NCBI GenBank assembly: GCA_035772405.1
Contig: JAYKKM010000208.1
Coordinates: 637,064-701,063 of the forward strand
Direction of reading: 5' to 3'
Origin: Chrysogorgia sp. JL179-B06
Lineage: Eukaryota; Cnidaria; Anthozoa; Scleralcyonacea; Chrysogorgiidae
Length of the DNA: 64,000 nucleotides
Below the pieces are notes generated by a model. It was not told the origin of the DNA. It did no database searches and saw nothing but the letters and a program-made list of their open reading frames with translations. Both the position numbers and the translations under genes were made by a program. Positions 54,798-64,000 of the stretch are shown here, in pieces. How positions within the stretch are numbered: position 1 is the first letter of the stretch; every line of letters starts with the position of its first letter.

Positions 54798-54874
54798 CTA
54801 CTCATTTTATTTTATTGAAATTTTACCTAGAGATTATTTTTCTTTATTATTAATTCTAGAGATACAGTGCGATA

Positions 54875-55090
54875 TATTATCCGAGGGTGATAATTTCGCC
54901 GCGGCAGGGATCCATTTCTCACTGAATATATATATATATATATATATATATGTATTTGAGCGGAGCATGGTAGCACCAACTCCTTATAAGGAAGTAAAAA
55001 GTCGTTTTGGGCAAACCGTTTGAATCGGACAATATTTGGATTTTGGGCGAAGGAGGCCATTGGCGAGTGGTGATCTGACGAACTACATAA
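54875..55090 (+). repeat. Repeat unit with internal (TA)n, copy 2
   Basis: Counterpart of 51110-51490 with a (TA)n run of only about 25 bp (54926-54950). Confidence 0.75.
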
Positions 55091-55218
55091 ATGGGTTTTT
55101 ACGAAGGTTATACACATTCGCGTAATATTATACCGTACACGCGTTATGTATTTGGACTCGTTAATTCCAAATCTGTTTTCAGAATTGAAATCGAGTAAAT
55201 ATTGGCCGAGATAACGTC
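55091..55218 (+). repeat. Repeat family R block
   Basis: TTTTTACGAAGGTTATACAC to GGCCGAGATAACG. The frame seen at 54370 is partly broken here. Confidence 0.75.
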
Positions 55219-55589
55219 AAAATATTATCGACAGAGACTACAAATACAAATATGCGGCGGTCTGGGGACCATGGATGGGAAAATAAACTCTAGGGGTGGG
55301 ATGGAGGTGGGAGAAGTGGTAGAAAAAACGAGCGAGGGATTATTGCGGATACGTATTTCTAGTTTATTACTGATTTGAGATGAAAAAATATGCCAAATTA
55401 CACGCACCAGTGATTGCGGCCGTAACGGTAAAAAAGCAGTCGCACAAAGCACTTCTTCCTTAGTTATGCTATTAAGGTACCCAGAGTTTCATCCTAACCC
55501 AACTGCGAGATTTCCCCATCCATAGTCGCCAGCCATGTGTATAATTATTGATCACAAATCGGAAAGGATGCATGTTTAATCGTATATTT

Positions 55590-56046
55590 TGACCGTTATC
55601 TCGGTCAGTATTTAACCGATTTCAATTCTGAAAACAGATTCGGAGTTACGTAACATACGTGTCTATTATATTACGGGAACGTGTATACCCTTCGTAAAAC
55701 CTGTCTATATACTCCAAGTATACAGTACATAACATGCGGATATTTAGGAAATATCAACACACCATTTGAGATCGCGGACGAACCTTTCCAAATAGCTCGT
55801 CATCGATTAGTATAGGTCTTCCTCGTATCACCGTGTGCAGTTGAAATCATAGTGAACGTATTCTCGATCAACACAGTTGTCAGCCATATTGCTTATTAAG
55901 ACAGTTACTTTCAAAATCTACTAACAGAGTCAGAGAACAACTCGACCAAAAGCATAGCTGTGGAAATGAAAGAACTCGGCTATTGACACGCAACATGCCT
56001 CACGTTCGCAAAAGCCTCACGGGAAATATTATTGCGCAATTTTGCA
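55590..56046 (-). repeat. Repeat family R, long copy
   Basis: This inverted copy extends beyond the common block and includes AACAGAGTCAGAGAACAA and AACATGCCTCACG, the parts that are separated by transposons at 8462-11055. It is thus the uninterrupted reference for that site. Confidence 0.7.
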
Positions 56047-56283
56047 AATTTGTAATAATAAACAATAATAATAAAAAAATAATGAGCCTAATTTAAGACT
56101 TGTGCTACCACAGTATTCCGAGTAATAAGGTTTATTTATCTAATTTATAGTAAATTATAAAACAAGTCAGAAAGAACACACGCTCTGATCATTGGCAGCT
56201 GAGCGTGTTGTATATTGAGTTTCTCAAATCATTAATAATTCATGAGGAAAACACAAAGTAAAATCATAACCAAGACGTTGTTT

Positions 56284-56476
56284 GTAATAGCGCTCCGTCG
56301 AGATGACGTCAGCATCGATGTTTATCCGCTTTTACCCATAATTCTTGCAGCCATAACAAAAGAAAATAGCTCATTTTCAATCATTTGTGAGTCAAATTTA
56401 GTTTGTTTGTCCGCTAATTGAGCTATTAATAGCAGCCAGACTCTACGCTATTGTGGTAATAAATGTCCATAAATTA
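56284..56476. mobile_element. Partial third copy of the CAGGG-type MITE interior
   Basis: GATGACGTCAGCATCGATGT and AATCATTTGTGAGTCAAATT align with 22735-22905 and 33495-33665. The terminal inverted repeats are absent here. Confidence 0.7.
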
Positions 56477-58160
56477 AGCCAACTTTTCGCTCAAATTTCT
56501 CTTAAAACACTGGTTCGTTTGAGAAGCTATCTCATTATCTGATTCGAAAACACCTCGAAGTTGGTTAAAAAAACTGGGTTATCGCCTCGTTTTTCATACA
56601 CACTTCTCGGTGTTTTCGAATCAGGTAATAAACGCCTTCTCGTGTATGATATATATATTACATAAAGTAATGCTGTCGTCACATCTTTACTTTTTTGTCA
56701 TTTTTTGAAGAATGTAACTTGAAGAAAGTCAAGGAATACCTGGATATAAGTTTTAATCACGTAACTGACACCAATACGTTGACCTGCAATTTTGAGAGCA
56801 TTTTCATCGCTAGCAAGCCAATCAATTGTTCAAAAATTGCCGCGTGGTCTCGCGTGTCACTATATAGTCCAACCAGCATTTTCTCATGCAGTTAAGCTGT
56901 TGTTTTCGTATAGTTTTACTTGCAAGACATTATTTTATAAAAATATAACAAAGACACACTTAGTAGCAGTGTCGTGGTTGAGTTGTAACGATACTCAGGA
57001 TGTTAAAAATCACAAAAAGGTGTACAGAACACCCTTCGAATGTCACAAGCTTCCCTCCTGTTTTTTTAACTTCCCTCCTGCCGCTATAATCAAGCATTGC
57101 ACGTCATACGTTTTCTAATTTCTTAAGCCTTAGCTTTGTTTTGTAGATATGAAATAACTCTTTGGAAATCCACTACAAATAACCGCAGTGCTTATAGGTC
57201 TCATCAATAAAGTTAATTGCATTTTTTTCAATAAAGTTAATTAATTTGGATACATTTATTTATTAATTACAGGTGATTTAAGGTAACTATCACATAAACT
57301 GACGATGGTCGCGATATAAATTATCGCGAATAATTTATGGTTTAGCTATTATTACAGGTGATTTAAGGTCACAAAGCATTCTGGTAAAATGTACAGCCTC
57401 CATATTTTTCGGTACCGTCAATTAAGCGAACTTTTCCCTCAAATTTCTCTAAAATACTGGTTAGTTAGTTTGAGAAGCTATATCATTATCTGATTTGAAA
57501 ACACCTCAAAGTTGTTTAAAAAACTTGGCTATCGCCTCGTTTTTCAACACACTTCTCGGTGTTTTCAAATCAGGCAATAAACGCCTTCTCGTGTATGATA
57601 TATTATATAAAGTAATGCTGGCGTCACACCTTTACCTTTTTGTCATTTTTTGAAGAATGTAACTTAGTTTTTATCGCATAAAAGAAATCAAGGAATACAT
57701 GGATATAAGTTAATCACGTCACTATAACACCAATACGCTGACCTGCAATTTTGACAGCATTTTGATCGCTAGCAAGCCAATCAATTTTCAGAAATGCTGT
57801 GTGGCCTCGCGTGTCACTATATAGTCCAACCGACACTTTATTATGTCGGCTATTAAGTTGCTGTTTTCGTAGTTTTATTTGCTAGACATTACTTTATAAA
57901 AATATAACAAAAACGCACTTAGTCGCAGTGTAATGATCGAGTGGTAACGACAGTCAGGAAGTTAAAAAATACACTAAAATGTGTGCAAAATACCCTTCGA
58001 ATGTTACTAGCTTCTCTCCTGTTTTTTTTAACTTCCCTCCTGCCGCTATAATCAACAATTGCACGCCATACGTTTTCTAATTTCTTAAGCCTTATCTGTG
58101 TTTTGTAGATATGAAATAGCTCTTTACAAATAACCGCAGTGATTTCAATACATTTGTTTA
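56466..58160. repeat. Tandem duplication, two diverged units about 945 bp apart
   Basis: Unit 1 (56466-57190) and unit 2 (57417-58160) share ACACTTCTCGGTGTTTTC, AATAAACGCCTTCTCGTGTA, GTGTCACTATATAGTCCAAC and TCCCTCCTGCCGCTATAATC. Each unit contains an inverted repeat (CTGATTCGAAAACACC with GGTGTTTTCGAATCAG). Open frames inside are not conserved between units. Confidence 0.82.
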
Positions 58161-58710
58161 TTTATTTTAACTTCACGATCTCATCAATTAATTTGGCGCC
58201 TTTAAATAATTTAATGAAATAAATTCGATTTCATTTTTTTATATTTCATTATTTTATCATATCCATCAAAATTTATTCATTTGACACATTAGTCATAGCA
58301 AATATTGTGTCTGTGGTATGTTGAATAAAAGATATGTTGAATTACAAGTTTACAGCAAATAAATGCATTTATTATATAAAAATCAGTGTTATATAATAAA
58401 TTCGATAATAAAATACATGTGAATTATTCGTGATAATCTCACATGTGCTATTGGAGTATTTGTGATATAATAAACATATAAATACTTGGGGGTCGTTGCA
58501 TGGACGATACATGGAAATGGACGATCGTCAACCTCGTTTCGTCAGAACAATGTTCGTCTGTCTACTCCAAAATCTTCCACATTCACTACAGAAGTGAATA
58601 TATTAACATATCCAAGCATTACTGATATAGTGACTGCCGAACAGGCAGTGCAGTGCATACTGTATATCAATCGAACCAGTACATCGTTGTAACATACGTT
58701 CTCCATCTGA

Positions 58711-58788
58711 GATTGGGTATAGTTCAATGGTTAGAGCGTCTCACAGGCAATTAATCAAAAGGTTACAGGTTCCATTCCTGTCCGGGAC
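58711..58788 (+). pseudogene. tRNA-like head, degenerate
   Basis: A TAGTTCAATGGTTAGAGCG A-box region and GGTTCCATTCC B box are present, but the acceptor arms pair poorly and the anticodon arm is destroyed. Confidence 0.6.
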
Positions 58789-58965
58789 TATGACCTTGAC
58801 GATCATCCAAGTATCGTCTGTCTACTCCAAGCTCTTCCACATTCACTACAGAAGTGCATATATTAACATATCCAAGCATTACTGATATAGTGACAAAAGC
58901 ATAGGAAGTACATACTGTATATCAATCAAACCAGTACATCATTATAACCTACGTTCTCCATATGA

Positions 58966-59037
58966 GTCTGGGTAGCTCAATGGTTAGAGCGTCTCACGCC
59001 GGTGAGATGATTACAGGTTCGATTCCTGTCCCGGACT
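58966..59037 (+). pseudogene. tRNA-like SINE head with intact cloverleaf arms but no U33
   Basis: The acceptor (GTCTGGG with CCCGGAC), D arm (GCTC with GAGC) and T arm (ACAGG TTCGATT CCTGT) pair well. The anticodon stem TCTCA/TGAGA closes a six-base loop CGCCGG, so the required U33 and a normal seven-base loop are missing. It is therefore unlikely to be a working tRNA. Confidence 0.65.
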
Positions 59038-59040
59038 CAT

Positions 59041-59497
59041 AATTTGTTGGACCAAGAGAGCCATTCAAGAGAGAATCTTCATAGGTATGTGTTTCATCAA
59101 CCATTTTATTGTGATGTCGGCTAAGGGTTTCTAAGGATTGCCTGGTAGGAGAGGAAAGGAAACTCTTTAGCTCTGCAGAGTTGACTAATTCTTCATAACT
59201 CAGCTCATCCATCTGGTCTGGTTGGTCGCTTTTCCATTGTTCAAAACTATCAATCATGTGTCTCTTGACAGCCTCGTACAGGTATTTCAGGATTCGCATT
59301 GCGTTGTTATAATGCTTTCCTTTAAACATTTTGTCAACTGAAGACTCGCCAAGGAGGTTCGCTTCGATTACGATGCCACGAAGACCAGCATCAGCAAATC
59401 TCTTTCCGATAACAGCAATAAATATACACATCGTGTGGAACCCACCAAGTCGCAAGACAATGAACTGCTTAAGATCAATATACCTTGGTTTCTGAGG
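59041..59497 (-). pseudogene. Conserved protein fragment of unknown function inside the SINE-like unit
   Basis: On the minus strand: PRYIDLKQFIVLRLGGFHT, ADAGLRGIVIEANLLGESSV, then MFKGKHYNNAMRILKYLYEA and SFEQWKSDQPDQMDELSYEE. The LRLGGFHT...AGLR...GK-x-YN-A-R-x-x-K-x-x-YE pattern recalls a family of uncharacterised proteins found in many copies in cnidarians and other invertebrates, possibly linked to mobile elements. The frame extends upstream of the first ATG and can start after TATCCTCAG at 59495, a possible splice acceptor. The C-terminal 13 residues read through the tRNA-like head and are not original. Confidence 0.6.
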
Positions 59498-59499
59498 AT

Positions 59500-59600
59500 A
59501 TGAGCTTGACGATCATCCATGTATCGTCTGTCTACTCCAACTCTCGCGCATTCACTATATAGTGGTGTATATTAACAAATACATTAATTATTGGAAACAT
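59500..59600 (+). repeat. Tail of SINE-like unit 2, continued
   Basis: GAGCTTGACGATCATCCATG and CGTCTGTCTACTCCAA match the tail of unit 1. The segment should follow directly on the head at 59037 but is separated by the 457-bp block 59041-59497. Confidence 0.65.
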
Positions 59601-60253
59601 ATTACTGTACTCACTCCAGATAAACGCACGAAATATGTTCCATATTTTCAAGAATCCATGTATTTTCTCTATATAATCTACCAGTATATCATTCCTTAGC
59701 GTTGTCGTAATCCGTAATTTATATTTGTGATTATTATAGTTATCATAATTTATTATAAGTGATAAATGGACAATTGTCAAGTTCAAATAGTTCAAAACGT
59801 TTTTGTATACCTCGCGTACTTATTTTTCTGAGCGGCACACTGATTTCATTCTGATCGCCAATTAGACGCTTTACCAATTGAGGTACTTAGCCTACGATTG
59901 AGGGCGTAGTTGCAATGTTTAATTTGTTTGCATTATCGTCTGTCCAACCCCAAGCTCGCACAATTATTAATGCAATGTATATACAAAGTATTTAATTATC
60001 ATTTAAAAAAATCAATTAATAATTTTACCGGAACGACTTTCAATTGATGAACGTTTGATCATTGTCATCTCACATCCTCTTTCCTCTTTTCGTTGTCTTT
60101 TTTCTGTAGAAAATCAGGAAATATAAACTATAAATAATTTATCAAAATGATAGACATACATTATTATTATAAAAATTATACTTAAACATTTATTAGTTAT
60201 AATAAAATATACAAATTAGCTTTTAAAACCAGTATATACTATAGTTAGGTTAC
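59601..60253. other. No gene recognised
   Basis: AT-rich. A weak SINE-tail match lies near 59935. It may be the 3' part of the candidate gene on the minus strand. Confidence 0.35.
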
Positions 60254-60329
60254 CTTTTGACTTGAATCTCGGATATCTTGGCATGATGCTGTGATGGTCC
60301 CTCTTTCTCTTTCACGGAACTTGATGTTG
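60254..60329 (-). CDS. Candidate exon E5 of unknown minus-strand gene
   Basis: The acceptor TTTCTGAACTAG and donor AAAAG|GTAACC enclose 76 nt. With phase 1 entry it reads TSSSVKEKEGPSQHHAKISE, then IQVK. The alternative phase 2 reading (NIKFRERERGTITASCQDIR) is also open. Because of this ambiguity it is the least certain of the set. Confidence 0.3.
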
Positions 60330-60502
60330 CTAGTTCAGAAAGGGAGGATATTGTAAAACAATCAATCACCATCATCAGTACATCATAATTACAATCACTA
60401 ATAAAGCGAATGATGAATTTAATTTGTCATTACTTTTATCTGATTCGATTTCTCTGCCTGAATTAGTACCCATCATGCTCGATCCTTCTCCTTTCTTCAC
60501 CT

Positions 60503-60525
60503 TTAGATTTTTTTATTGTCTCCCT
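60503..60525 (-). CDS. Candidate terminal mini-exon E4 of unknown gene
   Basis: The acceptor CATTGTTTTGTAG is followed by codons that, in the phase left by exon E3, read EGDNKKI and stop at 60503-60505. If used, the protein ends here, and E5 would belong to another transcript. Confidence 0.25.
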
Positions 60526-60629
60526 CTACAAAACAATGCAGCATAATATAAAAAAACATATTTAACCCTGAAGTTGGCGTAAAAACTGGATGATTTACGA
60601 AATTTTAACAAAGAGTAGAATGCGGTTAC

Positions 60630-60737
60630 CTTTGACAGCATGACCACGTTTCCCACGAGGACGAGATGGACTTTTTCCTTTCAGAATTCGCGCAATCAGG
60701 GAAGAATGCTGTTTTTCTTGCGCAGATTTCGACGGTT
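60630..60737 (-). CDS. Candidate exon E3 of unknown minus-strand gene (108 nt)
   Basis: The acceptor TTTTAAATTAG and donor AAAG|GTAACC enclose 108 nt, phase 1 at both ends. It reads PSKSAQEKQHSSLIARIL, then KGKSPSRPRGKRGHAVK, a basic segment. The other two frames are closed or lack matching phases. The gene was not recognised. Confidence 0.42.
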
Positions 60738-63072
60738 CTAATTTAAAACGAACAATTTTTCATGATGTAGAACAAGCATAAATATTCAACGTTTAGTAAT
60801 TGAAGTTATATTATAATATCGGATATTATTATCAAATTAATTAACAGATCGGCTGCAAAAATTTCAAAATAATGAAGAACACATTATATGTAAAATAATG
60901 CACGAAACACCGACTATTAACGCATCATTATAACTAGAATAGGAAATTCTTCAGAGTCGTTGATATAAAAAAATTTGTGGAATAAATTGCAATTAAACCA
61001 TTTATCTTATTAGCAAATCCAGAGCACTATGATTTGAAAATAATAATCGTATGTTAATGGCTACTAAACCAGAAACTAATGCAACGCCCACAAGTTTCGG
61101 TTATAGTGCTGCCATGAACTGGATGCTTTATATTAAGAAGATAGATTATTAGTTATAAATTTATATTTTTATTGTTTTCATCGAACGTTAAGTAGTTTTA
61201 TCATATTACTCAAATTTTACTGCAGTGTATAGGTTACCATGTTTAAATATTATTAAATCACATTTTAATCCTATAGTATCAAGTTATATTATATGATACA
61301 AATTGATGGTAATGAACTAGCTACATCGTCTTGTTACGAGCACGACGTCTTCACGTGTGTACAATAGTCTGTATACAATTGTCTAGAGAACATCTACTGT
61401 CCTAATAGTAGAAACCTTTGTCCGACAAAGAATAAAGGCCCCATTTCGTTAGCCACTAATCTAGATGTTCCAATCAGTCGCTTTGATCATTCTAACTTTA
61501 CCCGTCTGGAATACGCAAGCTAGCAGTCAAACAAAAAATAAAATGAACTAAATTTTCCAAGCCAACTCCCCTGATTAAATATTAAGTCAATGAAATAACT
61601 TTTATAGTATATGAACAATTAAGTAGCCTTAAAATAATTCTTATCATTGAATTATGGAAATGAACTTTCACATTTACATTAACCTGACTATACTTCACCT
61701 ACGTGAAACCCACGCCCAAGACACGAGATAATGTCCTTTCCAAAAAAGTGAGGACCATTACCCATTCTCCAACCTTGTTCTCCCGTTTTTGAGAACTCTT
61801 AATTACACTCAATACTGCCTTTCCTGTCACCGACATTTACCCACATAATTTCGTTACATAATGAATTCCAATGTAATAGTTTCCTGACTGTTTTCCTCAC
61901 ACTTTACTCACTGACAGTTTGATTTTCGCATCTTGATTTTATGCTTAGCGCAATTAACCTACAATGAGTGCCAACATTTGTTGGGGCACATTCTGAAAGG
62001 TGAACTTTTGCAAAGGAAAGCTCGAAATAATCTTACATATATTCCCTCCTCCCACATATGAATACAGCTTTAACCAAGGTAAGCACACGCAAAATGCACA
62101 GTGAATTGTCATACCGTGGTTATTGTAGAATATAACATTGAAATCAGCGGTAATCAGGTATCATTTAAATCAAGTGCTTGATTTAAACATTATCCCAACA
62201 GCTTTGGCACTCATAAAAAAGGCACACGTGATTTGGAAATAAGCCATATAGGCTACAACTTTACCAACATTGCAATAATCGTCATTACTATCGTTATAAG
62301 ATTGTGTGAGAAAATACTAGTGGGATGATTGATGCGTTTCGTAGCAGATAAAGGCGAAATTCCCAAGAGCTCTTATACACGTGGATGGAAATATCTCATG
62401 CAAGATTCACAAAATACAACGATCCGCAGCTTGGCATGTTAAATAATAAACTATACATATGATCCCACGCTGAGGAGGAATGTAGCAGAGTGAGAGGGAT
62501 GGTGTCTAGAAAGAAACGAAATGGAAATTCCCCTTTCTATACCCCACTGCTCATTGATCTTTGCCGTTTACCTGTAAAACATTTTGGGCACATTAGGTCC
62601 CAAATAGACAAACCAGTTATATCTGCTTATCCTAAAATTAACATTCTCATTAGTTATATTAAAATTATCATAGGTATCTCATCCTCAAATGAACATTCCT
62701 CAAGGTTATTATTTTCCTCGCCAAAGGATTATCAAGAGAGTTTAGTATAGAGGATGGTAATTTGTGAGAGAACACAATTACATTTTTATAAAATAATTTT
62801 GGATTAGAATTGTATACTTAAATCTCTGTGTTCATTCTTTTTATTCCTGTTTTACGTTAATATATCACAAATTGGAAAAAAAACCATCATCATCTTTTTC
62901 ACCACAATCACCAGCGCCATCATCAACATAAGGATCACAATTTTAATCAGCGTCATCATCATTAACACGATATGCAGTATATTAATTTCAAAAGAATTAC
63001 TGTCATCATCATGGGAAAATCAACAAAGCAATAAATATATTAAAAATGGACTTAAATTGTCGTTAATTTTAC
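60738..63072 (-). other. Possible intron of unknown gene; no clear feature
   Basis: AT-rich, with no confident exon. A minus-strand stretch at about 61700-61805 reads SKTGEQGWRMGNGPHFFGKD without a convincing start or acceptor, and its nature is unclear. Confidence 0.35.
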
Positions 63073-63153
63073 CCAATTGGATATCCACTGCTATCCCCTC
63101 GATTTTAGTAATTCCAATGGCTTTTCCTTCCTCGTGCTTGTCTTCTGCTTTGT
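63073..63153 (-). CDS. Candidate exon E2 of unknown minus-strand gene (81 nt)
   Basis: The acceptor GCTTTAAATAG and donor TTGG|GTAAAA enclose 81 nt, phase 1 at both ends. It reads KAEDKHEEGKAIGITKIEGI, then AVDIQL. It joins in frame with both E1 and E3. Confidence 0.42.
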
Positions 63154-63263
63154 CTATTTAAAGCGAAAATAATGAACATATTTTGCTTATTTCCATCACG
63201 TTGGCGCATACTGTTCATGATTTACCATATTATAGCAAAATCTAGTTAATTCGTGGGTGTTAC

Positions 63264-63371
63264 CTTTCGATTGCTTGATCACTTTCATTACCAGGCTGAG
63301 AATGACTTTGTTCTTGCAGAACTGGTGCAACAATGGAAGGGGGCCGTCATTCTCTTCCTCAATCTTTGATA
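63264..63371 (-). CDS. Candidate exon E1 of unknown minus-strand gene (108 nt)
   Basis: The acceptor TTCTCTTTCTGATTTGAAG and donor AAAG|GTAACA enclose 108 nt, phase 1 at both ends, the same length and phase as E3. It reads SKIEEENDGPLPLLHQF, then KNKVILSLVMKVIKQSK. An upstream first exon was not found. E1 and E2 are 110 nt apart. Confidence 0.42.
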
Positions 63372-64000
63372 CTTCAAATCAGAAAGAGAATATATATTTT
63401 TAAAAATCATCACTATATTCTTTCACCACAATCACCACCACCATCAAACATAATCATACCATTGAAATCAGCGTCATCGTTTTTAACACGATATGCAGTT
63501 TCCTTATTTCAAATACAATCACCACCATCATCATCATTTACAGAAGAATCACTCATGGGTATTAAAGCATGGCTCTTGACTTCGACACTGAAATTACCTA
63601 TTTTCCAGAGATTTTGTCCAAACTAAGTCAAACTTACCAAACATATTTATCATACAGTAGGAACTAATTTACTAACAACAAGGTCACGAGACTCATTGAC
63701 TGCCATATTGAATGAATGCGAATTAATATAATTTAAACAATTAAACAGCGTAATTTTATATAAACTTTAATTACGTTTTCATGTTAAGTTGAATGGTAGG
63801 AATCAATTTGCATTAACAAATATTAGATAAATTGTAGTTAGATGAAAAATCAGCCGATAAAAGTTTCCATTTACGGTAAACCTATACAATTTGTAACACA
63901 GCTTGATAAACCAGATCAATATTGGCATTAAATTACGCTGGTTTATTTGTTTTAAATTATATATATATATATATATATTCGCCTGCCTTGTCATCGAAAC
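63372..64000. other. No gene recognised; short (AT)n near the end
   Basis: AT-rich. (TA)n lies at 63957-63978. A minus-strand ATG near 63709 opens only 17 codons (MAVNESRDLVVSKLVPT) before a stop; it has a GTAAAT that could be a donor after the 12th codon, but there is no further support. Confidence 0.35.

Larger units (their letters stand above)
58500..59040 (+). repeat. tRNA-derived SINE-like repeat, two tandem units
   Basis: Each unit of about 255 bp contains CGTCTGTCTACTCCAA, AACATATCCAAGCATTACTG and, at the end, a tRNA-like head (58711-58788 and 58966-59037). A third tail lies at 59500-59600 and a fourth weak one at about 59935. Confidence 0.7.
62880..63550. repeat. Diverged tandem duplication around exons E1 and E2
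   Basis: Segments 62880-63005 and 63395-63550 share TTTCACCACAATCACCA, CAGCGTCATC and TTAACACGATATGCAGT in the same order, about 510 bp apart. The second half of the candidate gene may have grown by local duplication. Confidence 0.6.

Noticed and set aside
61680..61870. Minus-strand reading SKTGEQGWRMGNGPHFFGKD as an exon of the candidate gene
   Set aside because: No pyrimidine-rich acceptor, and stops close on both sides. It may be part of an old repeat.

Overview
This 64-kb window is AT-rich genomic DNA from a metazoan. An invertebrate, most likely a cnidarian or cnidarian-like animal, fits best. The grounds are split animal exons with GT-AG-type borders, many clades of metazoan retrotransposons (CR1-like, R2-like with a restriction-like endonuclease, and Penelope-like), hAT and TTAA-type DNA elements, and very long AT, ATT, GAT and 11-bp arrays. 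Nothing suggests bacterial or viral DNA. The assignment to cnidarians is inference.

The only host gene I can name is SEC11 (SEC11A-like), the catalytic subunit of the signal peptidase complex, on the minus strand. Exons 1 and 2 (start, N-terminus and membrane anchor) lie at 29381-29331 and 29209-29100. Exon 3 (catalytic Ser and His) lies at 14814-14665. Later exons were not found. The 5' end of the gene occurs twice. A block of about 7 kb (22331-29752, copy A) is repeated in the same orientation at 33122-39349 (copy B), and both copies keep exons 1 and 2 encoding the same amino acids. The apparent 3' splice site of exon 3 ends in TG instead of AG.

Layout. 1-14660: broken LINE 3' ends, short hairpin repeats, nested MITEs and two hAT or ZMYM1-like relics, probably intronic or downstream of SEC11 exon 3. 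14665-14814: SEC11 exon 3. 14995-18060: LINE and Penelope-like relics, the latter split by a hAT-type MITE. 18130-21880: a near-complete CR1-like LINE with a 1,119-codon open frame. 21937-40065: a region bounded by inverted arms of about 400 bp that holds the two SEC11 5' copies, separated by two head-to-tail R2-like LINE pieces. Each copy has its own later insertions, some with clean target-site duplications. 40238-47640: a palindromic element, then a large 11-bp satellite and a GAT-rich minisatellite, each interrupted by a truncated LINE. 48455-58160: tandem repeats, AT microsatellites, a dispersed repeat family called R here, a tRNA-Leu-like pseudogene, an endonuclease fragment and a 0.95-kb tandem duplication. 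58500-59600: a tRNA-derived SINE-like dimer, with a conserved gene fragment of unknown function inserted in its second unit. 60254-63371 (minus): short candidate exons with matching phases that may form an unrecognised host gene.

Almost everything else is transposon debris. The open frames made only of IYIY, HLFRTYFAPIS or DDGD repeats are translations of microsatellites and satellites, not genes.
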